Assembly (NCBI GenBank): GCA_038373885.1 | Contig: JAWZYV010013008.1 | Span: 186,001-250,000, forward strand | DNA: 64,000 bases | Direction of reading: 5' to 3' | Origin: Cheiracanthium punctorium | Taxonomy: Eukaryota; Arthropoda; Arachnida; Araneae; Cheiracanthiidae | Shown here: in pieces, positions 23,011-34,224 of the stretch | How the letters are laid out: each line of letters starts with the position of its first letter | How positions within the stretch are numbered: the first letter of the stretch is position 1 | The notes under the pieces: model-generated | Databases searched by the model: none | Told to the model about the DNA's origin: nothing | Seen by the model: only the letters and a program-made list of their open reading frames with translations | Program-made: the position numbers and the translations under genes

Positions 23011-23599
23011 ATGTAATGTAAATTTAAAAATTAATATTTCTGGAACCTAAACACTGTTCTTTTTATTTATTCACTCATTATTTTATAGTTCATTACTTAC
23101 TATTTCTAAAAATTTAATCCAATTTTGAATGAATCCAAAAACAATCAAACTTGAATGTTAAATAGTTTGATTGCTAAAATGTCTTGAAATGAATATTTTT
23201 AAGAGTATGTCACTTCAGTCACTACGTATGTCACTCCTGTCCCTTTATTTCTAAAATTTATTAAACATTCAAGTTTAATTGGATATGAAACAAAATATTC
23301 TTTTTTTATTAATATGGCACAGTTGTAAAAAATAAATTGGTTTTTATTTTTTAAATTCTATTAAAATACAGAATTATAAAGTGACAAACTATCTTGGGGA
23401 CAGTGGTGAAAATCAAATCATTATCAAGTAAATTTACAAAATAATGCTTTAAAACAAAAATACTGTTTAAAGTTTGTCAGAATACTGTGTATTACTCTGC
23501 ACCCAATACTTTATTCATTAAAAAAAAAAATTGTCTAACATTAGACTTTTATCTTTCCATAAATCAGAGTGAAATTACCCACTTATCGGAGAATCGTCC

Positions 23600-24415
23600 T
23601 AATGCATATTTGAAAGAAATTTAAAACTTAGCATGTTAATTAAAAATTATTATTTTACAGGCATGTGATTTTTAAATGAATATTGATAAGATATTTCCTC
23701 TGTCATGTTTAATATCAGTACTTTCATAACCAACAAACTATGCCTAAGGTCTTGTAAAATTGGGATCAGTTAATTTTTAGAAAAAAAAGGTTCCTTTTTT
23801 TAAATAATGCCTAAAATATGTATGTTATCTTTATCCCTGCTCATTAAATACCAAAATAATTTCAGCTAATTTTTTTCTTTGACAATTACATCCATGTTAT
23901 ATTAAAAGAGTTAATTATTGCTTCCCATTATTTTTTTCTTTAGGCAAAAACAAACTGGACCAAAAAGTTAGATTTCTAAATGTTACAAAATGTAGTTTGT
24001 TTGAATGAAAATGTTACCATCATAATTTCAGCAAGAAAAGACACACCTAGAAAAATAAGTTCTCAGAAACTCCGTTCTTGCAGCATTGCATTAACTGTCA
24101 TTCCCAGAGTATAATATTTCAACTCATTAAAATGAAATTTATAAATAAAATCTTTCAAACTTTTAATCAAATGGATATAAACTTTAAAAACTAATAAAAG
24201 TTAAGAACTCAAAAATACATACCTTTCTTTCAATTTCTTGAAAAAAAAAGGGATTTAGACTAATCTAAATTTTAAGATATTAATGGTGTAATATTATTTT
24301 TGTCTATAATGAAAAGAAAATTGTACTTTTGATTGAAAAATAAGTACAAAAATAGTATTTATAAAATCAGTTTTAAAGTCAGAAACCAACTTGTTCAAGT
24401 ATTGTTTATCAACAA
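23600..24415. other. Noncoding sequence
   Basis: AT-rich, no recognisable features. Confidence 0.5.
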
Positions 24416-24419
24416 AATT

Positions 24420-25130
24420 GCTGCCATTGGCATCTAAAAAATCTTCATTTTCATTGCTTTGTGGTTCTAAGTTTTATTTCTAAAATCTTGTCCAGCTCCT
24501 TGAAGCTGGAAATAATTGATTCTGTTTTCAGATAATCCATACTACACTTACTCATTTTACTACTTCTACTTCTTCATAAGAAGCTTGCACATTTTCCTGC
24601 TGTTTGTGAAGCTGTGAATTTCTTTACTTACCCACTGTTTTCATATTTCTGATTTAAAGATTTGTTCACAGCAAGTTGTAATGGCTGAAGCAATTTTGTT
24701 AAACCTGAAAAAATGGCTAGGCATGGATAACATTTCATGTAGTCTTTTTACAGATTTTAAGTGGCAGCACATAGAACCCATAATTGATGACTTTGGATTG
24801 AAGGATTCTTTATGAAGATGTCAAGCTTGTATCCATTCAAGCATTATTGATTCCCTGATCCAATAATTTTCATTGGCACAAATTATTACATGTGATGAGA
24901 AATTGTTGTATGTTTCAATTTTCCTTTTAAAAATTAGTTTTCAGTGGGTCTCCACTTGCACAATCCAATAACACGGATGCTTTCTAATTTCCTGTGGTTA
25001 TAACAGATACGGTTTTTGCTCCTACATTGTCAACTATTCTGTTTGGAGCTCAGTAAAGGATAGAGGCACTTTGACCAGATTAACAATTTGTAATGTTATA
25101 AGCTGGCGCTTAACTAAAGTTTATCTAACA
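24420..25130 (-). pseudogene. BrkDBD-pogo transposase, heavily decayed second copy
   Basis: On the minus strand, broken frames read VDNVGAKTVSVITTGN, then pieces around ICANEN and SIMLEWIQA, then IMGSMCCHLKSVKRLH and an LTKLLQPL-like block. These line up with FDKTGAKTVSVLTTGHEKTS, IVICANEKGWMNETIMHEWL, LLIMDSMRSHL and LTKILQPSDL of the 2341-3615 protein. The second catalytic Asp is changed (IMDSMR to IMGSMC). Stops and frameshifts occur every few dozen codons, so this copy is much older than the first. Its N-terminal end abuts the Penelope 5' junction at ~25.22 kb. Confidence 0.7.
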
Positions 25131-25230
25131 TAGTTCAAAAATGATAGATCAGTTTGTCGATAATTTTTGACCCATTGTGGTCTTTTGTGCCAATTATATG
25201 CTATTTCTTTACATGAACTTATAGCACAAG

Positions 25231-26238
25231 TTGTCCTCTTGGTTTTGCTATGTAGACGATATCTTCGCAATAGTTAACAAAAATGAAACTTATAATATCC
25301 TCAAAGAAATCAACTCAATAGACAATAACATACAATTCACCATAGAAATAGAGGAAAATGCCACCATTAACTACCTGGATGTCAAAATCAATAGAGATAT
25401 GATGAATAATATTAATACTACAGTTTTTAGAAAAGCCACAAATAATAACGAAATAGTACATTTTAATTCAAAAACTCCATACAAATTTAAAATAGCCGCC
25501 ATATGTTCCTATGTCAATCGCACAATTATAGTTTGCTCAAACGAAACACTCCTCAATGAAGAACTCCAGTTTATCAAAACTCAATGTAAAAACGCAGGGT
25601 ACCCAAATTCAATAGTAAAAAGCCTTTTTAAAAAGAGAATCAAAAAACTGGAACAAATTAATAACTATCAAAATCCGAAACTAAAATTTACCAATGCCAT
25701 TCCCTACTGCAGGGGAGCCGCCCTAAAAATCACAAATGAAGCTGCAAAGAAAAATATCAAAATCCCAATAAAACCCAATCAAAATATTTTCAAACGCATT
25801 CGCAGTGATAAAGATAATATAAATCCTGATGAAACCGCCGGTATTTATAAACTAAGCTTTACAGACAATAGTACCAATAAACAGGGCTGCTATATTGGCA
25901 TGACAAAACAAAAAATCAAAAACCGAAAAAAGGAACATCAAACTGACATTAAATTCAATAAAACCACTACTGCCCTCGCAAAAATAGCCCAGGAACACCC
26001 CATAGAAATCAACTTTAACAATAGCCAAAAACTCGCCAATTACAAAAACAGTCATTATGCCCTAAATATGGAAGCTCTACAGATTATAACCACAGATGTC
26101 GCTGTGAATGATATGACGCATGCGCAGATCGATCCTGGGTGGAACGCCATGCTGAGGAGGAGAGCTGGCCATTTGGAACCAAGACCTATGCTGAAGAAGG
26201 TGGTGGCTGCCACCGATAGTGCTACATACGGATTTTAA
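25231..26238 (+). CDS. Penelope-like element: RT C-terminal part plus GIY-YIG endonuclease, 5'-truncated
   Basis: An uninterrupted 335-codon frame begins without an ATG (first codon TTG), so the copy is cut off at its 5' end. WFCYVDDIFAI at residues 4-14 is the reverse-transcriptase active-site YVDD. YLDVKI follows, as in Penelope RTs. Residues 202-240 form the GIY-YIG nuclease: GIYKL at 204, CYIGMTKQ at 220, the conserved Arg in KNRKKEH at ~232, and the catalytic Glu in ALNMEAL at ~281. This RT plus C-terminal GIY-YIG order is diagnostic of EN-containing Penelope-like elements, which copy RNA into DNA at nuclease nicks. The RT palm upstream of YVDD is missing, so this copy cannot mobilise itself, but the lack of any stop suggests recent insertion. 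I could not identify a target duplication. Confidence 0.9.
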   Translation: MSSWFCYVDDIFAIVNKNETYNILKEINSIDNNIQFTIEIEENATINYLDVKINRDMMNNINTTVFRKATNNNEIVHFNSKTPYKFKIAAICSYVNRTIIVCSNETLLNEELQFIKTQCKNAGYPNSIVKSLFKKRIKKLEQINNYQNPKLKFTNAIPYCRGAALKITNEAAKKNIKIPIKPNQNIFKRIRSDKDNINPDETAGIYKLSFTDNSTNKQGCYIGMTKQKIKNRKKEHQTDIKFNKTTTALAKIAQEHPIEINFNNSQKLANYKNSHYALNMEALQIITTDVAVNDMTHAQIDPGWNAMLRRRAGHLEPRPMLKKVVAATDSATYGF

Positions 26239-28485
26239 TGTATTTTTACCTGTTTTTTAAATATGTATTTTATTTTAAGGAAAAACAGCATGTAAAAGTT
26301 CAACTTTTGTTTTTAATATGGATTGATATAATTTTTAACATTCTTACAACTAACTTACCTTTACATAGGCTAAAGAAATGGTTGTGCAGATGAAGATGAA
26401 TGATGAAAAAAATCAGACTAATGAGAAAAACTGTCTCCTTTCCTCTAGATTTTTTAAGCAACTTAATTGACTGTCATCATTGTGCTGTTTCTCAAATCGG
26501 GCTATTTCCTCATTGTGTCACTGACTAATAAATACAAAGTTAAACCGTTAGGAGGGGACACTTCCATTTAGAAAGTGGGATAATGCCATTGTTGCATATA
26601 GATGATGTAGCACCTCACTCAGTAACTGCTAGTGCAGCCATCAAAGAGAAGACAATATTTAAAAAGTGTTTATGTATAATAACGATCAGACTCAAACAAA
26701 TAGTATTTACATTTATTTTAAGCAGCGATAAATTTTAACACAGCTTTAAATTCCAGTTAAATTCATATTAAAATATTAAATTCGTGTTACATAAGAAACT
26801 CAGAAATTAACTCAAAGCCATTTTCTGATATAAATATACACCATAGCAGACAAAAACTTCTTTTTCTTCAGCCATGATATACACACTAGTTAAATATAAA
26901 CTATATATTGTAATCTCAAGATAGAACATTTTCCCCCTTTTTTTAAATTCATTTGTTACTAAGGAAACCACGTAAGCAAAAGTGAAGGAAATAATTAAAA
27001 TTCAGTGCTCGCATTCATATGCTAGTTTGGGAAATTAAAAACATGTAAAACTAGTTGGCAGTCAGCACAGGAAATGTTTAATTTTTAACTACTAGGATCG
27101 CTGCACGTTAATAGATTTCCAATGTAAACTTAATTTGGGTAACACAAATCCCAGCAAACAGCTATGGAGAGTATCCCCTCCTGTAATATATCTCCATTTA
27201 AATACAAATTAACCTCTTCCTTCTTGACACACGCACCATGCATTCTCTAAGCTTGTCCTTTCCGGGCTCATCTTGTGTTCCCGTAACTGGATGTTTATGA
27301 GTTCAGGAAATGGTATGTAAAAGAATCTATAATATAAAGTTGAGAGGCCTTCTCTGAAAGGGAAAAAGAAACTCATAACTTGTCAGGTTGTATGTTTCTA
27401 GTGGACTGGAGCATTTTTACAGCCCTAAACCTAACACTCATGTTTCCCTTCTCCCCACTTTTTTCAGAAATGATCCTTTTTTTATGAAAGGGATTGCTAT
27501 TGATTATGAACATATTTATAGATTTTAGTTTCCAAAATTTCCACACCTCCCAGGAAAAAAAAAATGCACGTAATGTATTGCTGTTGATGATTATACTTTA
27601 CTTTAAAATTTGGGATGATGGCCTCATCAACAGATTGAAATTTGGAGGGAGACATTCAATTTTTAAATTTCCATTTTACGTATATGGTACTGTATCCCAT
27701 ACAGTTATCAATGAAAAACACAATTTTCTATTTCAATTATTTTATTTGAAACTTTAAGCCAGCTTTCAAAAAAATTAGATGCCATCAGTGGCAGCTCGTG
27801 GTCTATTTTAAGTGGTTTGGGCCGAAAAAATAGTGTGAATTCAATTGATAAAAAATATATGTTCATAAAACACTTTTATTTCTTGTATGTGCGGCATTAA
27901 GTATAAAATTTTTCTAACAGAAAATTATTATCAAAGGTATTGAACAAATTTCACTAGTCTTAGGAACTTTTTCTACTATTTGCCAAAAATCAATTTTCCC
28001 TAATATTTTGAATTTTTCTTTATTATTTATATGAAATAGTTACTCAGCAAATTTTGTAAATCAAGAAAATAAACTAATAAAATATCTAAGAAAGATCATC
28101 CAAACAAAAAATAATTTCTTACTGAGAGGGCTAATTTCGCCTAGGCACAGCAATGGCGAAATCCACCCTGCTCTCGTAAAGAACACCATTCTGGGGCCGT
28201 ACAGTGGCCAGCTTTAAAGCCTATACCAAGTAAGCCCCTCTGAAGCCAAGCCAATCATACTTCAACCTAGCTTTCATGCCAAATATTCTAACTATCCCCA
28301 GAGAAAGATGCCAACTTGAGGCAAGTGACGAGCTCACCCATGTATGGTTAAAAATTCAGGGAGGGGGGGTGAATCTAATGTCCTTTTAGATTTTTTTAAC
28401 TGATAATTTTAAAGTAGTATAAAATTTGTGCAGTTTTTAAATAAAAGCAAATGATTATTTAAATTTTATAATAGTAAAAAATTTT
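26239..28485. other. Noncoding sequence
   Basis: AT-rich. A 'cagtggcagctcgtgg' string at ~27786 resembles a hAT-type left end, but no inverted partner was found. An open frame of 87 codons at 27494-27757 has no recognisable domain. Confidence 0.45.
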
Positions 28486-28489
28486 TGAA

Positions 28490-29642
28490 TTACAAGGTGG
28501 ATATTGACGAAAGTGCATTTAAAGCTTCACACGGATGATTGAAGAAATTTAAAGTTAGACATGTTCTTTCTTTCCAGAAGCTTTGGAGAGAAAGTGATGC
28601 AGTCGACAAATGGAAAGAGGGTAAAAAACTAAAAGACATTATTGAAAAGTATGCTCCAGAAGATGTCTTTAATGCAGATGAGACTGGGCTATTTTTTATG
28701 TGAAACCTGTCAGATCTTTTGTTTTTAAAGATGAAACTGCAAGTGGAGTCAAACAAAGACTAACAGTTCTCCTATGTTCAAATATGTCTGGTACTGAAAA
28801 ACATCCACTCTTGGCAAATCTAAAAAGCCGAGGTGTTTCAAAGTTATCAAAACCTCACCGGTTACTAAAAAAAAAAAAAAAACAATTCTAAATAGTGGAT
28901 GACATCAAGCATTTTTGAGGAATGGTTATGTTGCTTGGATGAAATGACAATTAAACACAGAAAAATTGTCCTTATAATTGATAACTGAATGGCCCATCCT
29001 GAAATAAAAGGTTTGAAGTTCAATCACCATGGAATACTTTCCACCCAATGTTGCATCTGTTCTTCAACCTCTAGATTAAGGGGTCATTATGAGTTTGAAA
29101 CGTAATTATAGAAAATTGCTGTTGTGAATAATTGTCTCTGCAAATGAGAAAGATGAAGATTACAGAGTGAATATTCTCACAGCTTTGCACTTTTGCTAAA
29201 CTGCATGGAATGACATGACAGAAAAAACAATCAAGAATTACTTCCATCATGCTGGTTTTAAGAAGCAACCAGAAATAAAATCTATTCATTTAATTGATGA
29301 GGAAATGCTGGGAGAAATTTCTAAGAGAATGAAGTTGGACGAAAACTTGAGCTTTGCCGAGTATGCTACAATTGATTATGACCTAGAATGTGTCAAAAAC
29401 CTAAAGCTCTGTCTGAACTAATTTCGCGTTATTGTGCACAAGAAGAAATTGTGTCATCATCAGAGGAAGAAGATGAAGAGATAGTGCCAGAGCTTCTAAG
29501 AATAAAAAATGGTTCTAGTGCCATTGAGACCTTAAAATGTTTTTTGGAAAGGCAAGAAAACACAGAAGATTATTTATCATTGATAACTGAAATGGAAAGT
29601 TATGTTTTGAAAAAATCACACTCGCAGAAAAAACAATCATAA
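28490..29642 (+). pseudogene. Tigger transposase, heavily frameshifted, 5'-truncated
   Basis: The sequence enters the protein in the second DNA-binding region (ESAFKASHG, stop, LKKFKVRH). It continues through DIIEKYAPEDVFNADETGLF with the first catalytic Asp, then RLTVLLCSNMSGTEKHPLL, then IFEEWLCCLDE and IVLIIDN-stop-MAHPEIKG with the second Asp. The C-terminal tail at 29388-29642 reads PKALSELISRYCAQEEIV, then ETLKCFLERQENTEDYLSL. Frames change at least five times and many stops intervene. The third Asp block is unrecognisable. The 3' terminal repeat lies at 29947-29972. No 5' end was found. Confidence 0.85.
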
Positions 29643-29909
29643 CTGATTTTTTTTTTAAAGAAAATAAATGTTTTGTAAGTACATACCCCCCCCCCCCTCA
29701 TTTTCTATTTTAAATATGTTTTAGAATTGTATTTTTAATTGATGAAATTTTACTTTTAATGCTAATGAAGAAAAATAATTTGAGTGTTTTATTAGTTGGA
29801 ATATCTTTAAAAATTCCCTACGTTTACAGAATTGCTGAGCATGCATGAGTGTGCATTTTTTAGGGTAGTAGAGCATTTTTTAGCATGAGTGTACATCCAG
29901 TATAGCAAC

Positions 29910-29972
29910 CACTCGTTATAAAGACCTGTTTCTGTGGTCCGCAGAGGGTCTTTATAACGAGTGTCAACTGTA
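29910..29972. repeat. Tigger 3' end with perfect 17-bp hairpin
   Basis: CACTCGTTATAAAGACC (29910-29926) is exactly inverted at 29947-29963 (GGTCTTTATAACGAGTG) around a 20-nt spacer. The outer arm runs on into TCAACTGTA, the CAGT-TA terminus usual for Tigger. Doubled inverted terminal repeats of this kind flank pogo-group transposons. Confidence 0.85.
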
Positions 29973-30528
29973 GTTGCAATAAAATTTTAATTCTAATCAG
30001 GTTTATTTTATTTTATTTTTTAACTTTCTTACCCTAAAAGTGTAAATTAATTTTCATCATTGTTTAAGTTAGCTTTAATCATATTTATGAGTACTAAGCA
30101 CACCTAAATACATAAGGTGAGAAAACGGGCAGTTTTGTAACTCAGAACAAAGAGTACTGTGGTAGATCATCTGAAAAGCGATTGAAAGAAAGAAGTATGA
30201 AGAAAAGTTGCATTTATATCTTGTTTGTTTTCATAAATATTTCTTTCCTTGGCAAAATATTCTTTGTTTAATCCTTTACATTTAAATTCTTTTTTATCAT
30301 TTTCACATGAGAGCTCTATACAAAGGTTTTTTTTCCCTTGGGGGGGGGGGGAAGAAAAAAAAATTCAAATGGAGGTCAATTTTTACTCTTAACAACATCA
30401 ACATTGCAGAATTGAATAAAGGTACAGTAAAGTGAAAATATTCATTATTAAGGTGAATGGAAAAAGATTGAAATTTTCCCTTCAAAATAGCTGGATAAAT
30501 AAATAATGCAATTCATCAATCTATGAAA
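29973..30528. other. Noncoding sequence
   Basis: AT-rich with a G12 run at ~30340. Nothing recognised. Confidence 0.5.
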
Positions 30529-31103
30529 TACCGTAATACCTTGAACTTACGTGATAGGTGGGATCAAGCGATGACTGCATAAGTCGAATTCGCATATAAG
30601 TATGTACTGTAAAATCCCGAAAGAAACCCCTCCCCCTTTCCTTGTCATAATTGAAATCTTTCCTTCATCATAATTGTTCATGATCAAGCTTATTCCTAAA
30701 TTCTTCATAAGCACTTTCACTGTACATTTTTACAAATATGTTATATTTTTTTTTAATTTTCAAACCAACTATTATTTCCTTTAAAATTTCAGTGGTCTAA
30801 TTCTTTTACAAATGATTCAGCTTTTTCTATGATTATAAGTCCATCTAGAGAAATTTTTTGAGTTCTACACTGTAATCCACATCACAGGGCATTTCTCAAA
30901 GTCAGGAAATTTCCCTGTTTCTAGTTTCATTCACTTGCTTAAGCCATTCTTGAACTTATCTAAGTTAGTTACTTTATTCTTTAAAATTAGACAATGTGCT
31001 GCTTGGAAATCAAACTTCTTTGTAATTTTTTTTTTTAACTTAGTTGATAATTTGTTTCTTCACTTCAATAGAAAATGTATTCACTTTTCATTTGGCAGCC
31101 ATT
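30529..31103 (-). pseudogene. Tigger N-terminal remnant with one terminus
   Basis: On the minus strand an ATG near 31101 begins MAAK, stop, KVNTFSIEVKKQIIN (the N-terminal helix-turn-helix region). Further on ISLDGLIIIEKAESFVKEL and NFKGNNSWL match the Tigger second DNA-binding region (SLDGP..MEKAK.FAKELG..NFKASNGWL). Coding then stops, and ~150 bp later a Tigger-like end appears (TACCGTAATACCTTGAAC, with ACTGCATAAGTCGAATTCGC inside), so the catalytic core was deleted. The 5' end was not found. Confidence 0.65.
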
Positions 31104-31512
31104 TGGAACAGATGACTCATTTAAGATCTTGCCTCCAAATACTCTAATTTTTTTCTAAGATAACCAAGAAAGGAAACTTTTAGGGGTGTCACTAAGTTGG
31201 TTGCATGAATGCAAGATAGTAAATTTATGCACGCATTCACGTTTTTTTTTTTCACATTTTGTTGCAATGATAAAAATTTTACATTCTTAAAAGCCACCTA
31301 TCTCTTGAATCTTGTTCATGCCATCATTTCTGGTTTCCTTAAAACCAGAGAGAAACTTAAATCTCAAGAAAATAACCTTGGAGAATAAAAGGGCAAAGAA
31401 AGGATAGATGGTTACTGCATATACTATGGCAACTGACTGAAAAGAGACAAGAAAACAATTCAAATCCAATCTTTAGAGTGAGAAGTGATTTCATTGCGTT
31501 ACTGTCATCTAT
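31104..31512. other. Noncoding sequence
   Basis: AT-rich with a T run at ~31242. Nothing recognised. Confidence 0.5.
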
Positions 31513-31516
31513 ATAT

Positions 31517-32364
31517 TGTTACAAATTTTTGGAGTGACGTGCTCGTTGGAGTTAAACATAGTCAAATTCATACTCTATGCATCAAATTATTAGAATCTGC
31601 ATTTTGTTGAATGAAAATCAGTTAACTAGAACACAAGATAGGGAGTTTTGGGATATCCCCATTGTTTAACATAGGGTTTTCTTGAATTCTCATAAAATGT
31701 TGGCGATATTGCTTAGCTGACTTCAGTTGTGAAAATTTAGTTTTGGTGATGCTTTGACAAAAATCACCAAGCTTGACAATATTTGACGCGGTTTTGTTAA
31801 TGGGGCCTGTAATGTTTGCTTTCCTGCATTAGTATTATGCAACAGCTGACTATTACTCAATTGCATTCCTATTACGCAATCAAATTACTGGAGACTTCTG
31901 GAAATTACTGCTAGACAAGTCATGGAATGTTTGAACAACATTAGTAGAAGATGTAAGAGCGGGGTCACTCCCAGAGAAGTTCAGTTATGATTGAATGCTT
32001 GTTGAATTCACTGCATTAGGTTCTATATTGTGTGCTTTTGTAAGCAATCTTTCACTTGTTTTAAGTAGCTTATTTTTGAAAGCTGTTTGTGAATACTTCG
32101 TTGTTGTATGCATAGGAATAGATGAGTTTTCCTTGAGAATTTCCACTGAATTTTTAGCCTATGGAAGGGTTTTATTGTGTGAGAAGTACAGTATCTGAAA
32201 ACGTTTTGTGTTAATTTGGCTTTTATAAAACGTGCTATTGCTTATTAGTTTCTGTGAACTGAAGATAGTTCATCGACTTTCTACAATCAATAAAAATTTT
32301 TTTAATTCTGTCGACAAGACTTCTAAGCTACGAACCCAGAAACTAAGCAGAGTTATCTGTAACA
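31517..32364 (+). mobile_element. Solo LTR of a retrotransposon
   Basis: It begins TGTTAC and ends GTAACA (TG...CA with 6-bp inverted ends) and is flanked by the exact 4-bp repeat ATAT (31513-31516 and 32365-32368). An AATAAA lies at 32289-32294, 70 bp before the end, as in an LTR R region. No primer-binding site, gag, pol or second LTR follows, so it is a solo LTR left by recombination. The strand is inferred from the AATAAA. A 4-bp duplication suits Ty3/gypsy or BEL-Pao elements, and the sequence alone does not decide between them. Confidence 0.8.
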
Positions 32365-32368
32365 ATAT

Positions 32369-33580
32369 CCTTTCATTATAAATTTTATGCTAAGTTTACT
32401 ACTAATTTGTGAATATAGCTTTTCTATATTTCGCTTTTGAAAAAAATTTCTACATTATGTATGGAAAAAAATTCAAGTTATTGGGATGAGCCTTTTCTCT
32501 TTTTTTTTTTTTTTTAAATGAGCATACTCCTCTAATTCCTCTCCTTGATTTAAACCCTAGTCCTACATCCCAACAGAACCAGTGCTAGTCTTTTTGACTA
32601 ACCAAGATAAAAGGCACAATTTTTAAAAATTTTTCTTTTTTACCCTTGTTCTCTCCAAATATTTATGGTTTCAGTGCCCCTTTAAGTTTTCTTTCTCTGC
32701 ATTTTTAAAGTTTGACAAAATAGATTTTTATTTTATAGGTATAGTGAATATTCATGCATATTTTTTTCACATACTCAGGAGAGTGGCTGTGGGGTTGCAG
32801 CCACCCCTGAAATGAATAAACAAGATATGGAGAAACAGGATATTTGGATAAATTTGAAAGTTTCAATTTCAAAGAGAAATTTGAATTGATCAAAGAGATT
32901 TAAGTTAAGGGCCTAAACTCAACTTAAAAAGAAAAAAATGTTTATGCACTTCCAACTGCAAAGATTTTAATCTTAATTTATGATTTTCTTTTTATAAGTT
33001 ATCTGGCATTCCTGATTTTGAGTTTTTGGCAACCCCCCCCCCTCGAAAGAAAATCCTGACTAGGCTACTGTACATATTAAATACAATAATACAGTGGAAA
33101 GGGCCCAATTTTTATGAAATCAGAGCAGAATCAGTTTTTAAATATTGGCAATAATCATTATCTTAATTCACACTAATTCTTGTAATTTATTAAAAATAGC
33201 GGGAAAACTGAATAATATTATTGTTTAACAGCTAAAAGAAAACATAAACAATTGTATTTTTCAACTATTCTTTTATTTACAATAAAAATATTTTATCTAT
33301 GTAATTTCAAAATTATTACATGATGAGCAATGTTTTGGCACTCATGTATTACTGACTACAATATATATAGCACATACAAATTTTCAATTTTTTCCCCGAT
33401 TTGCAAAAATACTTTAGGTAGTAGCATAAATCATACTTTTGTACAAAATAACAGGTAACAAATTCAGAAATAACAAATATCTTAACAAAAACTAATATAA
33501 CTAAAAATTTGGGAAAATATTAAATATAGAGTAATTTACAATGTGTGACAAAGGAAAGCTTGATAAAATGTTTTTTTATA
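32369..33580. other. Noncoding sequence
   Basis: AT-rich with a T run at ~32500 and a C9 run at ~33033. No gene or paired ends. Confidence 0.5.
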
Positions 33581-33803
33581 TACAGGGTATCCAGTGCTAA
33601 CAGTGCCCAATGGCTATTTCCTAAACTGTTAGACAAGACATATAGTTCTGATTGCAAAAATGCTTTAAATTACATTATCTATTATATCAGAAGCAATCGA
33701 AGTCAATAAATCAATAAAAATTATTAAATTTAAATTTTTATACGGTCCCCCTGTCCTATCAGTTATGTTTAGAAAAATTCTCCTTATGAAATTTCACGCG
33801 CAC

Positions 33804-33834
<31 letters not shown>

Positions 33835-34224
33835 TCCTACAACCAAAATTCACCGAATTACAGATGCAGTTTTAGCACTTTTTGAGCTACGAAATAGGGA
33901 TTGTATACAAAATGAATTTGAGGAAAATTAATGTACATGGTTTTGAGCCTTGTAATATTTATTAGCAATTTCATCAACTGTTTAATGATTGTAGATTACA
34001 GTAAAGAAGATTAACGTTTAACTATGTATATCCAATAAATTAACATAAAGATATACAGGGATGTTAATTCTGCGCCGAGCTGCGCCAAAAAGCAAATCTT
34101 GCACTGAACTGTGCTTTTAGCCAATTTTTGTGCCGAATACGTCCTTTTGACTCTTTGTTAATTTTTTACCACGCTTGCAAACTTTGCTTTTCTTATCTGC
34201 ATTTATTGTGTATTAGTGTTGACT

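Larger units (their letters stand above)
8639..23599. mobile_element. Candidate ancient element defined by distant inverted termini, filled with later insertions
   Basis: The left end at 8639-8665 (core TTCTCCGATAAGTAGGTAAT) is matched by an inverted right end at 23572-23599 (core TTCTCCGATAAGTGGGTAAT on the minus strand), and each begins with GG. The flanking 4-mers are TAAC and TAAT, consistent with a 4-bp target duplication with one change. A short motif near GTCACTACTGTCCC recurs near the left end (8815, 9014, 9340) and the right end (23229, and inverted at 23397). This parallels the TGTCAGTACCGTG repeats of the 4-bp-duplication element at 38456-41306. Coding for a related transposase C-terminus lies just inside the right end (22.4-23.0 kb). 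Most of the 15 kb is later insertions. The pairing could also be two solo ends of one family. Confidence 0.45.

Noticed and set aside
25852..26055. Minus-strand 67-codon hydrophobic frame
   Set aside because: Shadow of the Penelope GIY-YIG coding strand.
27786..28190. hAT-type MITE starting CAGTGGCAGCTCGTGG
   Set aside because: No inverted partner end or target duplication found.
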